A DNA stretch of 64,000 nucleotides from Peribacillus kribbensis DSM 17871 (GCF_000430765.1 NZ_AUMQ01000033.1:62001-126000), one strand, 5' to 3'; positions 25,097-33,949 are shown, numbered from the stretch's first letter. Notes: generated by a model not told the origin, from the letters alone. Numbers and translations: made by a program.

Positions 25097-25345
25097 TTAT
25101 TTAAAGTACTTTCTCATCGCTTTGTCTCCTCGTAACCTTTCGATAAAATCAATTAAAGCCTTACTTTCTTCTTTGTAAATTTTCTCTCCTGTTTTTGTTT
25201 CCCTTTCATCATTAGTGTATACTTTCCACTCATAATCTTCTTTTTCTATAACTACCACACCTTCAATAGAAATCTCGTTACAATAAAGACAATAATTTTC
25301 TAATTCTTCATTTTGAATTATCTTCTTTGCATCATCTATGTTCAT
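25097..25345 (-). CDS. Small putative immunity protein, 82 aa
   Basis: The protein begins MNIDDAKKIIQNEELENYCL and contains YEWKVYTNDERETKTGEKIY and a C-terminal helix KALIDFIERLRGDKAMRK. The W-x-V-Y-x-x-x-E-R pattern resembles Imm59-like small immunity proteins, though I cannot verify the family. AGGAGGGG gives a strong ribosome site. It directly follows a TNT-like toxin tail (15 bases after its stop), so it may be the immunity gene of that lost toxin, kept as an orphan. The frame is intact. Confidence 0.55.
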   Translation of the reverse strand: MNIDDAKKIIQNEELENYCLYCNEISIEGVVVIEKEDYEWKVYTNDERETKTGEKIYKEESKALIDFIERLRGDKAMRKYFK

Positions 25346-25360
25346 ACTACCCCTCCTAGC

Positions 25361-25599
25361 TTAGAATAAAATTTTTATCATGCCCAAATCTTCTAAAAGT
25401 TTTACTGGTAATGGCAATTGATATTGAATTCCTCCACCAACTGAACCGAAACCTGGAGCAATATCCCCTTTTTGTACAATCTTCCAAAACCATATTTATC
25501 CCATACTTCCATCAGTTCTGCAGGAAGTTTATCTTTATATCTTAAAGTAATTCTTTCATCAACTGTATCGTGTTTAATAAGGTTCTTAAAGGTATTCAC
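25361..25599 (-). pseudogene. Chimeric remnant: GAD-like immunity start joined to a TNT-like toxin tail
   Basis: From GTG 25599 (GGGAGG 7 bases upstream) the frame reads MNTFKNLIKHDTVDERITLR and ELMEVWDKYGFG, the start of a GAD-like/DUF1851 protein. After about 46 codons a different frame carries KGDIAPGFGSVGGGIQYQLP and VKLLEDLGMIKILF before TAA 25361. That matches the end of TNT (tuberculosis necrotizing toxin) NAD-glycohydrolase domains: GxIAPxF, GGGIQY, and a final hydrophobic helix. The join is near 25486. In the first frame translation stops soon after. Neither half is functional. Confidence 0.65.
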
Positions 25600-25756
25600 T
25601 GAGAATCCTCCCTTTTTTATTGGGTCAACTTTACATTCAAGTAAGTATTCTTTATTTCGTCTCCTAAACCACCAATAACATCTGCCCTTCTATGTCACTG
25701 CAACCAATCTCGTAAGCTTGCTAACCATCATGAGTTTAAGCTCTTAAAGTCAAAAA

Positions 25757-25786
25757 ACCTTGAAGGCATATTAAGCCAATCAAGGT
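25757..25786. repeat. Two-step intergenic hairpin, copy 3
   Basis: ACCTTGA/TCAAGGT outer stem and GGC/GCC inner stem, almost the same as copy 1 at 12773. It lies after the cassette 2 immunity gene, with an A-run on one side and TTTTA on the other, so it can also end transcription. Confidence 0.65.
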
Positions 25787-25825
25787 TTTAAGTGTTTCTC
25801 TGAATTAACTTTTATTCGACCATAA

Positions 25826-26254
25826 TTAACAATTAAAATATGCCTTCAGGAAATCAAAAAACGATGACCAACTTTCCTTTAACTCACCTTTAATAAGTAG
25901 TTCATCTCCACCCTCAAAATTAACTATATAAACTTTATCTGTTACAGTATCCAGTACTAATACAGCATTTGCTGACATTTCACTTAAAACCAGAAATTGC
26001 TTCGGAAAGCCATGTTCTTTTCTAGAAATGAGTGTGTATGATTCAATATTGTTTTCTTCATCTGCTATATCTAGTAATTCAAAGGGTACATGCTCTTCCC
26101 AAAAAGGTCCTGCATACTGGATATAAAATTCTTGGAAAGTATCCGATGCGTTTACACCTAGCCTTATTAAAGCATCCTGTACTAGATTGCTATCTTCACG
26201 TTTATATATTTCTTCTCCTAGAACTTCATCTAGTCTCTCAGGCAATATGCTCAT
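25826..26254 (-). CDS. SMI1/KNR4-like immunity protein of cassette 2
   Basis: A 142-aa soluble acidic protein. Features of the SMI1/KNR4 (SUKH) superfamily are visible: an N-terminal LVQDALIRLGVNASDTFQEF, the YIQYAGPFWEE start of the core, and the hydrophobic SYTLISRKEHGFPKQFLVLS region. SUKH proteins are frequent immunity factors against HNH-type nuclease toxins, which suits the toxin upstream. Its ribosome site AGGAGGAAG is made of the toxin's last codons, with one base between the toxin stop and the ATG, so the two are translationally coupled. Confidence 0.75.
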   Translation of the reverse strand: MSILPERLDEVLGEEIYKREDSNLVQDALIRLGVNASDTFQEFYIQYAGPFWEEHVPFELLDIADEENNIESYTLISRKEHGFPKQFLVLSEMSANAVLVLDTVTDKVYIVNFEGGDELLIKGELKESWSSFFDFLKAYFNC

Positions 26255-26255
26255 A

Positions 26256-27560
26256 TTATCTTCCTCCTAAAGCCTCTTCTCCTCGTATTTTCCAATAATT
26301 AATAGAATCTACTTTTTGAAACGCTCCTCTAGTTGTCTCATCCATTGGATAAAATGGGTTTAACTTTCCTTTATAAGGATGTAGTGGAGCTCTTTTAGCA
26401 TTAGCGATATTATGGTACCTTGTTGAAGCTTCATATAAGGGTCCAACACCTTTTTGTTGCGAATGATGCAATGTTGCAACACTACCTGCTTCATCAAGAA
26501 TAGGGGCAAGTCCGTATTTCGCAGATGCTTCGGCATTTGTTAGCCCGCGACCTTTTTTAGCACCTTTTGTTCGGACCATATCCCAATTAATATCTCCTCT
26601 TTGATATACTTTATAAGTAAATCCTGTGCCATCTTTACCTGCATTATACTCTACACTTCTAGTAAAATATTTATTATTTTTATAGTCCTTTAGATGTTGA
26701 TAAGTTTCTTTACCCGTACCCTTAGTAACACTCCTTATATCATCAGCATCCTTACCGACACTCCCAACCTTCTCAACCTGCGAAACCGCCCCGCCTTCCA
26801 TCCTTATCGCCCCAACCCCATCTACTGAATACTGGGGCCCAACTAGATTCCTCAGTAGGTCATTAAACTGCCCACTCGTCCTCTGAACAGCCTCCACGCT
26901 CTGAGATTTGACACAGTTAAACCACTGAGAAAGGGTGCCCATGGTGGAGAGGCTTTTTTCACCTTCACTTACTTTGTCGAGAACTCTTAACCCATTACCG
27001 GCTTCGGCTACTTTGCCGAGCTTTGCCAGTTTCCACGGCGTGAACGCAATAATGGACCATCCGGCCGCCTCCAGCCACTCGGTGAAGCCCAGGTCATGGC
27101 CGTCTCCTGGATCCTTTGCCGTGAAGACCCGATAGAGGTCATTGACTCCCAGAACTTCTCCTACCATCAGGGCAGCATCCCTTCCGGTGATTCCTTTTAC
27201 ATCCCCTGTTTGATTGACCGGGTGGATGCTGCGGATATTCTGGATGAAGGCTGGAACCTGGTTCTGGCTGATGTACATCTGAATGGCCGAGACGGCGTCC
27301 TCGAAGGGATCCATGGGTGCTGTATGGATGGGCATACTGTGGAGCTGCGGCATAATTTCTTCTATATATTTTTCAGCTTTTATTTTCAGTACTCTCAATT
27401 CTAATTCTACCGCCCCTAAGTCTTCCAGCGCAAGGGAGGAGGCGGTGCTTTCCGCAATGTGTAAGTATTGCCTCAGGATCTCTTCCTGTTCCTTGTATCT
27501 CGTATAGTCTTGATCCAGCTGGCGGGATACTCCGTCCGTTTTAATGAATAAGGTGCTCAC
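26256..27560 (-). CDS. Polymorphic toxin 2 with LHH-type nuclease tip
   Basis: A 434-aa protein whose first ~235 residues nearly equal those of toxin 1: helical leader, then PT-TG segment (GVNDLYRVFTAKDPGDGHDL). The tip differs. It has DYKNNKYFTRSVEYNAGKDG, then GSVATLHHSQQKGVGPLYEA with the Leu-His-His motif at about residues 364-366 and STRYHN further on. This matches LHH, a branch of the HNH/endonuclease VII fold that cleaves DNA. GTG start with GGGAG 7 bases upstream. A SUKH-type immunity gene follows immediately. Secretion by a type VII system is inferred; no secretion machine genes lie in the window. Confidence 0.85.
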   Translation of the reverse strand: MSTLFIKTDGVSRQLDQDYTRYKEQEEILRQYLHIAESTASSLALEDLGAVELELRVLKIKAEKYIEEIMPQLHSMPIHTAPMDPFEDAVSAIQMYISQNQVPAFIQNIRSIHPVNQTGDVKGITGRDAALMVGEVLGVNDLYRVFTAKDPGDGHDLGFTEWLEAAGWSIIAFTPWKLAKLGKVAEAGNGLRVLDKVSEGEKSLSTMGTLSQWFNCVKSQSVEAVQRTSGQFNDLLRNLVGPQYSVDGVGAIRMEGGAVSQVEKVGSVGKDADDIRSVTKGTGKETYQHLKDYKNNKYFTRSVEYNAGKDGTGFTYKVYQRGDINWDMVRTKGAKKGRGLTNAEASAKYGLAPILDEAGSVATLHHSQQKGVGPLYEASTRYHNIANAKRAPLHPYKGKLNPFYPMDETTRGAFQKVDSINYWKIRGEEALGGR

Positions 27561-27580
27561 ATCATCACTCCCATCACATT

Positions 27581-27958
27581 CTAATCATAGTAGGAATCCG
27601 TCATATGCTCTTCCTTATATTTTTGATCCTTGTATTCCTGATACGACTGCTTTGCCGGGCTGCTTCCGCCATACGAATCGGCCAGGTTCAGGTCTGCGTG
27701 CATAAAGCTGGCGGTGATTTCGGAGGCGTGATTCTGCAGGGCGGTCTGACTCGATTCCATGACTTCCATCATGGAGATCAAGGAATCGCAATAAGAGACA
27801 ATCAGCGATAGACTGCTTTCACTTATCCCCTGCTCCTCCAGCACTCGTTTATAGGAAATCAGCGCCTGAATCATGCCTGTTGTATGAAGGGATCCCTTAC
27901 GCAGTGTTTCATAGAGATCCTGCATCGTATTTGGATTGATTTTTATACTAGAGGCCAT
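27581..27958 (-). CDS. Small helical toxin-associated protein, cassette 2, third gene
   Basis: A 125-aa protein nearly the same as its cassette 1 relative, with changes such as INPNTMQDLYETLRKGSLHT and SEITASFMHADLNLADSYGG. It is mostly helical with a polar C-terminus. It lies 20 bases before the toxin 2 start and 12 bases after the 108-aa gene. Probable targeting partner of toxin 2, inferred from context. Confidence 0.65.
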   Translation of the reverse strand: MASSIKINPNTMQDLYETLRKGSLHTTGMIQALISYKRVLEEQGISESSLSLIVSYCDSLISMMEVMESSQTALQNHASEITASFMHADLNLADSYGGSSPAKQSYQEYKDQKYKEEHMTDSYYD

Positions 27959-27970
27959 TTCTTCCCCTCC

Positions 27971-28297
27971 TTATACCTCAATTGAGTTAAACAGCTCTTC
28001 ACTTCTGCGGTCCGCTGCGTTGATTAGAGTGTCCGTAAGCTCCATCAGTTTTAGAAAGAGATCGAGATACTCCTCTGCCATTCTGGAGGCCGATTCATAT
28101 TCTGCAACGGCGCTCTGATAGCTTTCGATTGCCGCTCCTTCCAGTTCTTCAAGGACGCTCGCAAACTTGGCAAGGACTGCTTTATTGGATGCTTTATAGT
28201 CATTTAAGGCTTTCAGAACTGCTTCAGCACCATGGACGGTACTTGCGGAATCATAGGAAATCTTAACCTCGCCTCCTCCGCCTTCACTTATATTCAT
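27971..28297 (-). CDS. Small helical toxin-associated protein, cassette 2, second gene
   Basis: A 108-aa helical hairpin protein, MNISEGGGGEVKISYDSAST then AVLAKFASVLEELEGAAIES. I chose ATG 28297 by comparison with cassette 1 and because GAGAGGAGAAACAGT precedes it. Few differences from the cassette 1 copy; most are conservative. Confidence 0.65.
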   Translation of the reverse strand: MNISEGGGGEVKISYDSASTVHGAEAVLKALNDYKASNKAVLAKFASVLEELEGAAIESYQSAVAEYESASRMAEEYLDLFLKLMELTDTLINAADRRSEELFNSIEV

Positions 28298-28316
28298 ACT
28301 GTTTCTCCTCTCTTCT

Positions 28317-28673
28317 TTAATACAGCATAGCCCTGACACTCGGATCCATAGAGGTGCTGCTTATATAAGCTGCTCTTTCTTTCGCATCCAATCCGCTCAG
28401 TCTTATAAGATGCTCCCGGTATTCCGCCATCTTCAGCGTCCTCACCATAGCCAGCTGCCTTTCCAGCGCCTGTATACAGTTTTCGGCCAGCTGCCCGGCC
28501 TCTGATAGAAAGGTCTCCATCCTATTAATCCAGTCTTCGTATGCATTCTTCGCCTTACTGTATTCCCAGTCTCCGCTGCTGGCCGTTTTGTGAGCGGAAG
28601 CCGCAATTTTCGGCGCACTGGACAATGCATGGATCGCTGCTTCCAGCCTGCTGATACGGGTATCGTAATCCAT
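28317..28673 (-). CDS. Small helical toxin-associated protein, cassette 2, first gene
   Basis: A 118-aa helical protein, MDYDTRISRLEAAIHALSSA onward, first in cassette 2. The start at ATG 28673 has AAAGGG 8 bases upstream. Compared with the cassette 1 copy it has a slightly longer C-terminus ending DPSVRAMLY. Confidence 0.6.
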   Translation of the reverse strand: MDYDTRISRLEAAIHALSSAPKIAASAHKTASSGDWEYSKAKNAYEDWINRMETFLSEAGQLAENCIQALERQLAMVRTLKMAEYREHLIRLSGLDAKERAAYISSTSMDPSVRAMLY

Positions 28674-28790
28674 ATTCCTCACCCTTTGTAAAATAATGTA
28701 ATAATTTTAGTTTATAAATTTTATAGAAAGAGAAGCAAGTTATAGCAGGGGATTTTTCACAAATGATAGGAAGGACCCAGGTCTATATCA

Positions 28791-29112
28791 CCAGATGATG
28801 ATCGAATCAATGATGAGCCTGTTTATTGATGTTGATATAAAACGGGGTAATCCTAAGGTAATAAAATCAGGGGGTGACTTTTGAAATGGATTTTGCTGTT
28901 TTACACCTAAAGGGATGTTGATTACGTGACCAATTTTTTATTTATGGGTCCATTCTTTGTAGCTTTAGCTGCAGGGCGCTGCTAATTTTTATTTAATCAA
29001 ACGTTTAATTAAAAATGGAAAGTCCTCTTAATCATCCAGTATAAAATCCTCACCTCTCAGCCTATTTGGTTCACTAATAGGTTTGCACAAATAACGTCTT
29101 TCCAAAACAAAA
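28791..29112. other. Gap after cassette 2 promoter region
   Basis: No convincing gene. Two very short plus-strand frames are visible: one at about 28798-28884 (MMSLFIDVDIKRGNPKVIKS), and a 19-codon hydrophobic one from GTG near 28926 (FLFMGPFFVALAAGRC). The second looks like a tiny membrane peptide but has only a weak ribosome site. Confidence 0.35.
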
Positions 29113-29148
29113 AAATCCAGAAATAAGCAAATGCTTATTTCTGGATTT
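29113..29148. terminator. Perfect 16-bp hairpin
   Basis: AAATCCAGAAATAAGC pairs perfectly with GCTTATTTCTGGATTT across a four-base loop, flanked by an A-run on the left. It can serve as a terminator on the minus strand. No clear gene precedes it on that strand. Confidence 0.65.
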
Positions 29149-29420
29149 ACTATCTTCGAACTCAGGACATCCTTCGTCTTTCTGTAATCACTATGGTGGG
29201 TGGACAGTGTCTTCGGCCATTCTATCAATGTAGTAAACCTATATTGTTTCTCATTTATTGTTAGAACCATAAATGCAAGTAAAAATAACACTTTCCTTAG
29301 ATGCCATATGTAAAGTGCATCTTCTTTCGAAAAGAATAATGGCTTGTCTGCAATACGACAACTTTTACATGAAGGATGGATATACTATGCATAAAAACAG
29401 GCTGGAGGAATGAATTAATT

Positions 29421-29550
29421 ATGAAAACGGCAACTTTTCTAAAGGTTTTATGCTGGTTCCCTTTTAAGCATTCCATTATGGTTTTCTGTTTTTGGCTGGA
29501 TTGGAACTGCTTCTTCATTTATAGCGTTTCTCAAATCGGTAATAGGCTGA
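29421..29550 (+). pseudogene. Decayed copy of a tiny membrane protein
   Basis: Comparison with the intact 36-aa gene at 35219 shows the same sequence with one base missing near 29451-29455 and a spoilt start. Restoring one base gives NFSKGFMLGSLLSIPLWFSV and FGWIGTASSFIAFLKSVIG before TGA. The 3' end overlaps the end of the convergent vanZ-like gene. A ribosome-site-like CTGGAGGAATG lies in front in both copies. Confidence 0.6.
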
Positions 29551-30012
29551 TGTATATATAATTATACTTAGGACAATCCCTAGCAGGTCAAAGGAAAAGA
29601 CATCGATGAGATGACCGGTCCTGCCCTTGATAAAGCTTTGATGATATTCATCCGTACAAGCAAATGCCAGGGCAATAACGAATGAAAGCAAGACCCGGGC
29701 TATAAGCTTTAATCTTGTAAACTGGAGACTTAAAAGCAAAAGCGATGTAAGAATAAAATATTCAGAGATATGCCCCGCTTTTCTAATAAAAAACTCTATA
29801 AAATCGTAAGGCTGACTGGAGGTTACAAGAGCACCTCCATAATCGAAATTCATGCTGGGCAGCGAATTCTCATCAAGAGTTATGTATTTTTGCAGAGTCG
29901 GCCTTAAATCCTGCTTCTGATAGGGAGTGTTTGAGGATTGGAACATCACAATCACACACACTGCTAATAAAAGGAGTACTATTATTTTGGTTACATTCTT
30001 CATGGAGCTCAC
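29515..30012 (-). CDS. VanZ-like membrane protein
   Basis: A 165-aa protein with four hydrophobic segments (for example IIVLLLLAVCVIVMFQSS, ISEYFILTSLLLLSLQF). The family motif DEYHQSFIKGRTGHLIDV follows an acidic/His site in RKAGHISEYF. VanZ-like proteins occur in many Bacillus copies; VanZ itself lowers teicoplanin sensitivity, and for others no reaction is known. The start is GTG 30012 or ATG 30003; neither has a strong ribosome site. A shortened second copy lies at 35375-35530. Confidence 0.85.
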   Translation of the reverse strand: MSSMKNVTKIIVLLLLAVCVIVMFQSSNTPYQKQDLRPTLQKYITLDENSLPSMNFDYGGALVTSSQPYDFIEFFIRKAGHISEYFILTSLLLLSLQFTRLKLIARVLLSFVIALAFACTDEYHQSFIKGRTGHLIDVFSFDLLGIVLSIIIYTSAYYRFEKRYK

Positions 30013-31043
30013 AGCTTTCGTATTTTAATATTTATTATACTTTACTATTATATAGGCTACATAATTCACCTTAAGCTTTCCTTAATTAGGCGACTGGGGC
30101 GTGGTTGTGGGTCAGGCATATCATTATAATAACTCTGTAATCCATATATCCCTTAAAGTTCTACATACTGATTGTTTCACAAGGATCGTATTATAAATAA
30201 TGTATGGTGATTGATCGCTGGCCAATAATCAATAAAGGAGAATTGCCGGAACGAGCTTCTGCCCCTGAATTTCAGCCTTGCTTTTATCAGATCGTCGACA
30301 GCCATGGCTTGAAAAATACTCCTAAGGAACCTTAGATTATTAGAACCTTCATAGATACATTTGATGATACTACAAACTTACAATTGGGACTATTTTAAAT
30401 GGCAGCTTTGCAAGATTCCTATATCCCTGCTCATTCCTAAATCTTCAAAATAATACTTACAGTTAGAAAGTAGACTTTTTAACTCTAAGAACCCAAAGGC
30501 ATGTTAATTGTAAATACCCCAATAAGGCTTAGTTGCCGGCAAGGCTGAAAGATAGATATTTGGTGAACCCCTACCTGCTTGGAATTCATCCGGGATAAGA
30601 TATGCTCTGGTGTTCCACGCTTTAAAGGAAGAAGAGAAATAGCAGCCATGGCGATAAAACTTAACTACACTCCTGACCCTTGCATTAGAAGCTGCTGAAT
30701 AACAACAGCACCCTTGGCATATCACATAGTCAAAATCTAGTCTCCTCTCCATTTAGAGACCACTTTTGGGAAAGTTAATGACATGTCGTATAAGTCAATT
30801 TCATCTGCTCCGATCACAGCCTCCATGGCTTGCTCTTCGATACACCCCCGATTTCATCTCTAATGTTATACGAGTTGTTTCTTTGTATTTCCCTACCATG
30901 GCCCAAGGAATTTTCGGAAGGAGAGCACTGATAGAGTTTTGTTCTTCCCAAGATAAGCTTGAATGTTATTCTGATTACTATATACCCAGGACTAAAGAAT
31001 TATGATATATTAAAATAGAAAATTTTACTAATTGGAGGATATT
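30013..31043. other. One-kilobase stretch of probable gene debris
   Basis: No gene can be supported with confidence. A plus-strand frame near 30237-30335 reads ELPERASAPEFQPCFYQIVD with a natural codon pattern but no proper start, and looks like a fragment. A minus-strand frame at 30504-30752 (82 codons) has a cysteine cluster CQGCCCYSAAS and ends in LSALPATKPYWGIYN; it lacks a good ribosome site. The last 60 bases hold the promoter and GGAGG site of the secreted protein gene. Confidence 0.4.
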
Positions 31044-32723
31044 ATGAAAAAATTAATTGTGCTTCTCTTTGCTGCATTATTGTTTACCTGTATTTCTATA
31101 AGTCATACTGTTAATGCTGCAACCGAATATGAGAATAATGATTCATTTGCAACTGCTACCAATCTCGTATTCACAAAAAATAACAGCACCAGTAATGTAT
31201 ATAACACTTCTGTAAATGGCACATTAAAAGACTGGGACGATAATGATTACTACCGTTTCAATTTAAGCAGTGCAGGAAAAGTTTCCATAAAAATCAATAG
31301 AAAAACTGGAACAAGATACAGAGTTGATTTATATAATGTAACCCAAGACAGAATGGAAGATTATTATACGGATTATAGTAATGAATCTGGAGTTATTGAG
31401 TTGTTTTCTCAAGGTCTGGATAAAGGGACTTATTATGTGCTTGTCCATTACTATGATGGTGATGACGAGAACATTCCCTATACCTTGCAAGTAGACTATA
31501 CAGAGAGCAATGTTTATGAAAAAGAAAACAATGATAATCAGTCAGAAGCAAACTGGATTAATTTAAATACTAGGTACTATGGATTTGCGGATGATTCTTA
31601 TGAAGATTACTATGGTTTTAAAATCACTGCTCCGGGAGAGCTAAATATAGACTTAAGTTTAAGCCCAAAAACCCGCTATAGAGTACAGTTGATGGATAAA
31701 AACGGTGAAAATCTAGAGACATGGTATACCTATTATGGAGATAATTATAATCCAGCTACCGTTATACATACCGGTTTAACTCCTGGTAATTATTATTTAA
31801 ATATAACTACCTATGATGGGGATAGAAGTAATATCCCGTATAATTTTAAGATAGGATATACAGTGAATGCCAATTTTGAGCAGGAGGGCAATGACTACAG
31901 CTCCAGTGCAAATCAAATTTTGCTAGATAAGACTTTTAAGGGAGTTATTAGCTCTAGCGGCGATATTGATTATTACCGTGTTAACTTAACGAAAAACAGT
32001 GCATTATCTCTAAATTTAACCCGGCCAAAAGATACCAAATTCAGGGTCAGGGTATTTAATCAAAATGATTCAGTGAATCAGTATTTCTATACAGATTATG
32101 GTTCTAATGCAATAAGTAAAATCGCTAATTTAAATTTAAGAGCAGGCATCTATTATGTTGAGATTAGTTATTATGACGGAGAAGATGAACTAGTACCTTA
32201 TTCCTTGATACTCGCCCAAAGGGATACGACTCCACCCGCTGCTCCAAAGGTAAATGCAGTAAGCGATAAAACCACAATTTTGTCCGGAACGGCTGAAGCC
32301 AATTCTGCGATCCTTGTGAAAGTCGGCGGTAAAACTGTAAAAACTGGCACCACAAGCAGTTCAGGGAAGTTTAGTATAACTATACCTAAGTATAAGAGCG
32401 GAACGTACATCAGCGTTACGGCGAAGGATAAGGAGGGAAATGAAAGCAAAGCAACAACGGTAAAAGTAAAAGATACAACACCACCAAGTGCCCCAAGCGT
32501 CAACTCTGTTACTACTAAATCAACTTATATAACAGGCAGAGCTGAGGCTAAAGCAAAAATCCTGGTTAAATCGGGTTCTAAGGTTATTTCATCCGGATAT
32601 GTCGATTCAAAAGGGAATTTTAAATTTAAACTATCCAAGCAGAAAAAGAATGCTAAGTTGATGGTTTATGCAGTGGATGCATCTAATAATTCAAGCGCGG
32701 GAAAGACGATTTATGTAAAGTAA
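31044..32723 (+). CDS. Secreted protein with PPC-like repeats and two Ig-like domains
   Basis: A 559-aa protein with a signal peptide (KKLIVLLFAALLFTCISISH, cleavage after TVNA). Three repeats of about 125 residues follow, each starting with an E-N-(N/D/G) stretch (YENNDSFATATNL, KENNDNQSEANWI, EGNDYSSSANQI) and ending in YYDGDD/YDGDRSN-IPY, as in bacterial pre-peptidase C-terminal (PPC) domains. From about residue 395 two Ig-like units begin DTTPPAAPKVNAV and DTTPPSAPSVNSV. No catalytic domain or sortase motif is present, so it is probably a released or wall-bound adhesive protein. ATG 31044 has GGAGG in front. Monocistronic with its own terminator. Confidence 0.8.
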   Translation: MKKLIVLLFAALLFTCISISHTVNAATEYENNDSFATATNLVFTKNNSTSNVYNTSVNGTLKDWDDNDYYRFNLSSAGKVSIKINRKTGTRYRVDLYNVTQDRMEDYYTDYSNESGVIELFSQGLDKGTYYVLVHYYDGDDENIPYTLQVDYTESNVYEKENNDNQSEANWINLNTRYYGFADDSYEDYYGFKITAPGELNIDLSLSPKTRYRVQLMDKNGENLETWYTYYGDNYNPATVIHTGLTPGNYYLNITTYDGDRSNIPYNFKIGYTVNANFEQEGNDYSSSANQILLDKTFKGVISSSGDIDYYRVNLTKNSALSLNLTRPKDTKFRVRVFNQNDSVNQYFYTDYGSNAISKIANLNLRAGIYYVEISYYDGEDELVPYSLILAQRDTTPPAAPKVNAVSDKTTILSGTAEANSAILVKVGGKTVKTGTTSSSGKFSITIPKYKSGTYISVTAKDKEGNESKATTVKVKDTTPPSAPSVNSVTTKSTYITGRAEAKAKILVKSGSKVISSGYVDSKGNFKFKLSKQKKNAKLMVYAVDASNNSSAGKTIYVK

Positions 32724-32731
32724 TTCAAGTT

Positions 32732-32778
32732 AAAGCTGACTCTGAAGATTATTTTGATCTTCAGGAAGTCAGCTTTTC
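32732..32778 (+). terminator. Terminator of the secreted protein gene
   Basis: AAAGCTGACT and CTGAAGAT pair with ATCTTCAG and AGTCAGCTTTT, giving a long stem with a small internal mismatch and a T-run. Confidence 0.88.
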
Positions 32779-32882
32779 CTCTTTAGAATATCTCTATATG
32801 CCCCTGAGTAACTTTTTATTCCCCATATTATAAATAATACTCAAATAATCAACAGAGATATTTTTATAATGCCATAACGATA

Positions 32883-33842
32883 TTATGTATGAGAAACAAT
32901 CAATTCACATTCCCCATCTATTTCAAATTCGCCAAATCCAAACGGCAGGATGAAATGAGTGCCCTTCTTTATGGGATATTCACCGCCATGGTGAAAAAGT
33001 ATTCCATTACCTTTAATTACACTGAGAAGTAGATAGTTTTCTCCAGTATTAAAAGATGCTATTCCGCGTACTTGCCATTTATAAACTGAGAAGAAACCAG
33101 ACTCTAAAAAAGAGGTTAAGACAGAGGTTTCATTTTTATTTATTACTGAAGTACTTTTAGGATTTTGATAAGGAATTGTTATAACATCAATGGCTTTTTC
33201 CAAATGAAGGTCTCTCAAGTTTCCATCACTATCCCGGCGCTCATAATCATATATCCGATAGGTAGTGTCTGAGCTTTGCTGGGTCTCTAGGATCAAAGTC
33301 CCTTCACATATGGCATGAATGGTTCCGCTTGGTACATAGAAGAAGTCACCAGGTTTAACTTTTACTCTCCGCAGCAAATCACTCCATCGCCCTTCCTTAA
33401 TCTGCTGCATGAATTCTTCTTTAGAACGAGCATGATGCCCGAGGATGATATCGGCATCTTCTTTACAGTCAATGATATACCAGCACTCTGTTTTGCCTTG
33501 TTCTCCATTCTCATGAACTCTGGCATAGGCATCATCCGGATGTACCTGAACAGATAAATCCTGATTAGCATCCAAAATTTTAGTTAACATAGGAAAAACC
33601 TTTTCCTTTGAATTTCCGAATAGTTCAGGATGTTCACTCCACAAGCTGTCTAAAGCCATACCAGCGTACATGCCATTTTCAATTAAAGAAGGTCCATTAG
33701 GGTGAGCAGAAATGGCCCAGCATTCTCCTGTATGGGCATTAGAAATCTCATAACCGAATTCCTCTTTTAATGCGGTCCCTCCCCAGATTCTTTGCTTAAA
33801 GACTGGTTTAAAAAATAGAGGTTCCATATAATTCTCACTCAT
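32883..33842 (-). CDS. manA: Mannose-6-phosphate isomerase, class I
   Basis: A 319-aa cupin-type zinc enzyme interconverting fructose 6-phosphate and mannose 6-phosphate, the first step towards GDP-mannose. The zinc and active-site motifs are seen: VQVHPDDAYARVHENGEQGK with GKTECWYII, and FYVPSGTIHAICEGTLILE. The length is normal for Bacillus ManA. MEPLFFKPVFKQRIWGGTAL is the usual N-terminus, so an ATG at 33827 could be the true start. It lies downstream of the LCP gene behind a strong terminator and supplies mannose to the EPS locus. Confidence 0.93.
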   Translation of the reverse strand: MSENYMEPLFFKPVFKQRIWGGTALKEEFGYEISNAHTGECWAISAHPNGPSLIENGMYAGMALDSLWSEHPELFGNSKEKVFPMLTKILDANQDLSVQVHPDDAYARVHENGEQGKTECWYIIDCKEDADIILGHHARSKEEFMQQIKEGRWSDLLRRVKVKPGDFFYVPSGTIHAICEGTLILETQQSSDTTYRIYDYERRDSDGNLRDLHLEKAIDVITIPYQNPKSTSVINKNETSVLTSFLESGFFSVYKWQVRGIASFNTGENYLLLSVIKGNGILFHHGGEYPIKKGTHFILPFGFGEFEIDGECELIVSHT

Positions 33843-33912
33843 TTACTATTACACCTACTGTTTTTTGGTATTTTATGTATTTTAAAAGAATCTTGCTAAA
33901 AACAAGCACATC

Positions 33913-33946
33913 AAAAAGGCTGATCCTGCAAAGGATCAGCCTTTTT
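33913..33946 (-). terminator. Strong terminator after the LCP gene
   Basis: A perfect 15-bp stem, AAAAAGGCTGATCCT with AGGATCAGCCTTTTT, lies 4 bases beyond the stop of the LCP gene. Confidence 0.93.
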
Positions 33947-33949
33947 GAT

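Larger units (their letters stand above)
26709..28790 (-). repeat. Direct duplication arm 2 of the toxin cassettes
   Basis: Second copy of the segment at 20357-22413, about 6.35 kb away in the same orientation. It contains the 5' non-coding part, the three helper genes and the shared toxin N-terminus. The two arms could recombine and delete or amplify the DNA between them, including the chemoreceptor gene. Confidence 0.85.

Noticed and set aside
29028..29291. Minus-strand 87-codon frame containing a perfect hairpin
   Set aside because: A 36-base palindrome in the middle is more consistent with a terminator or repeat than with coding sequence; no homology recognised.
30504..30752. Minus-strand 82-codon frame with a cysteine cluster
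   Set aside because: Start lacks a convincing ribosome site and no family is recognised; reported only as part of the debris stretch.
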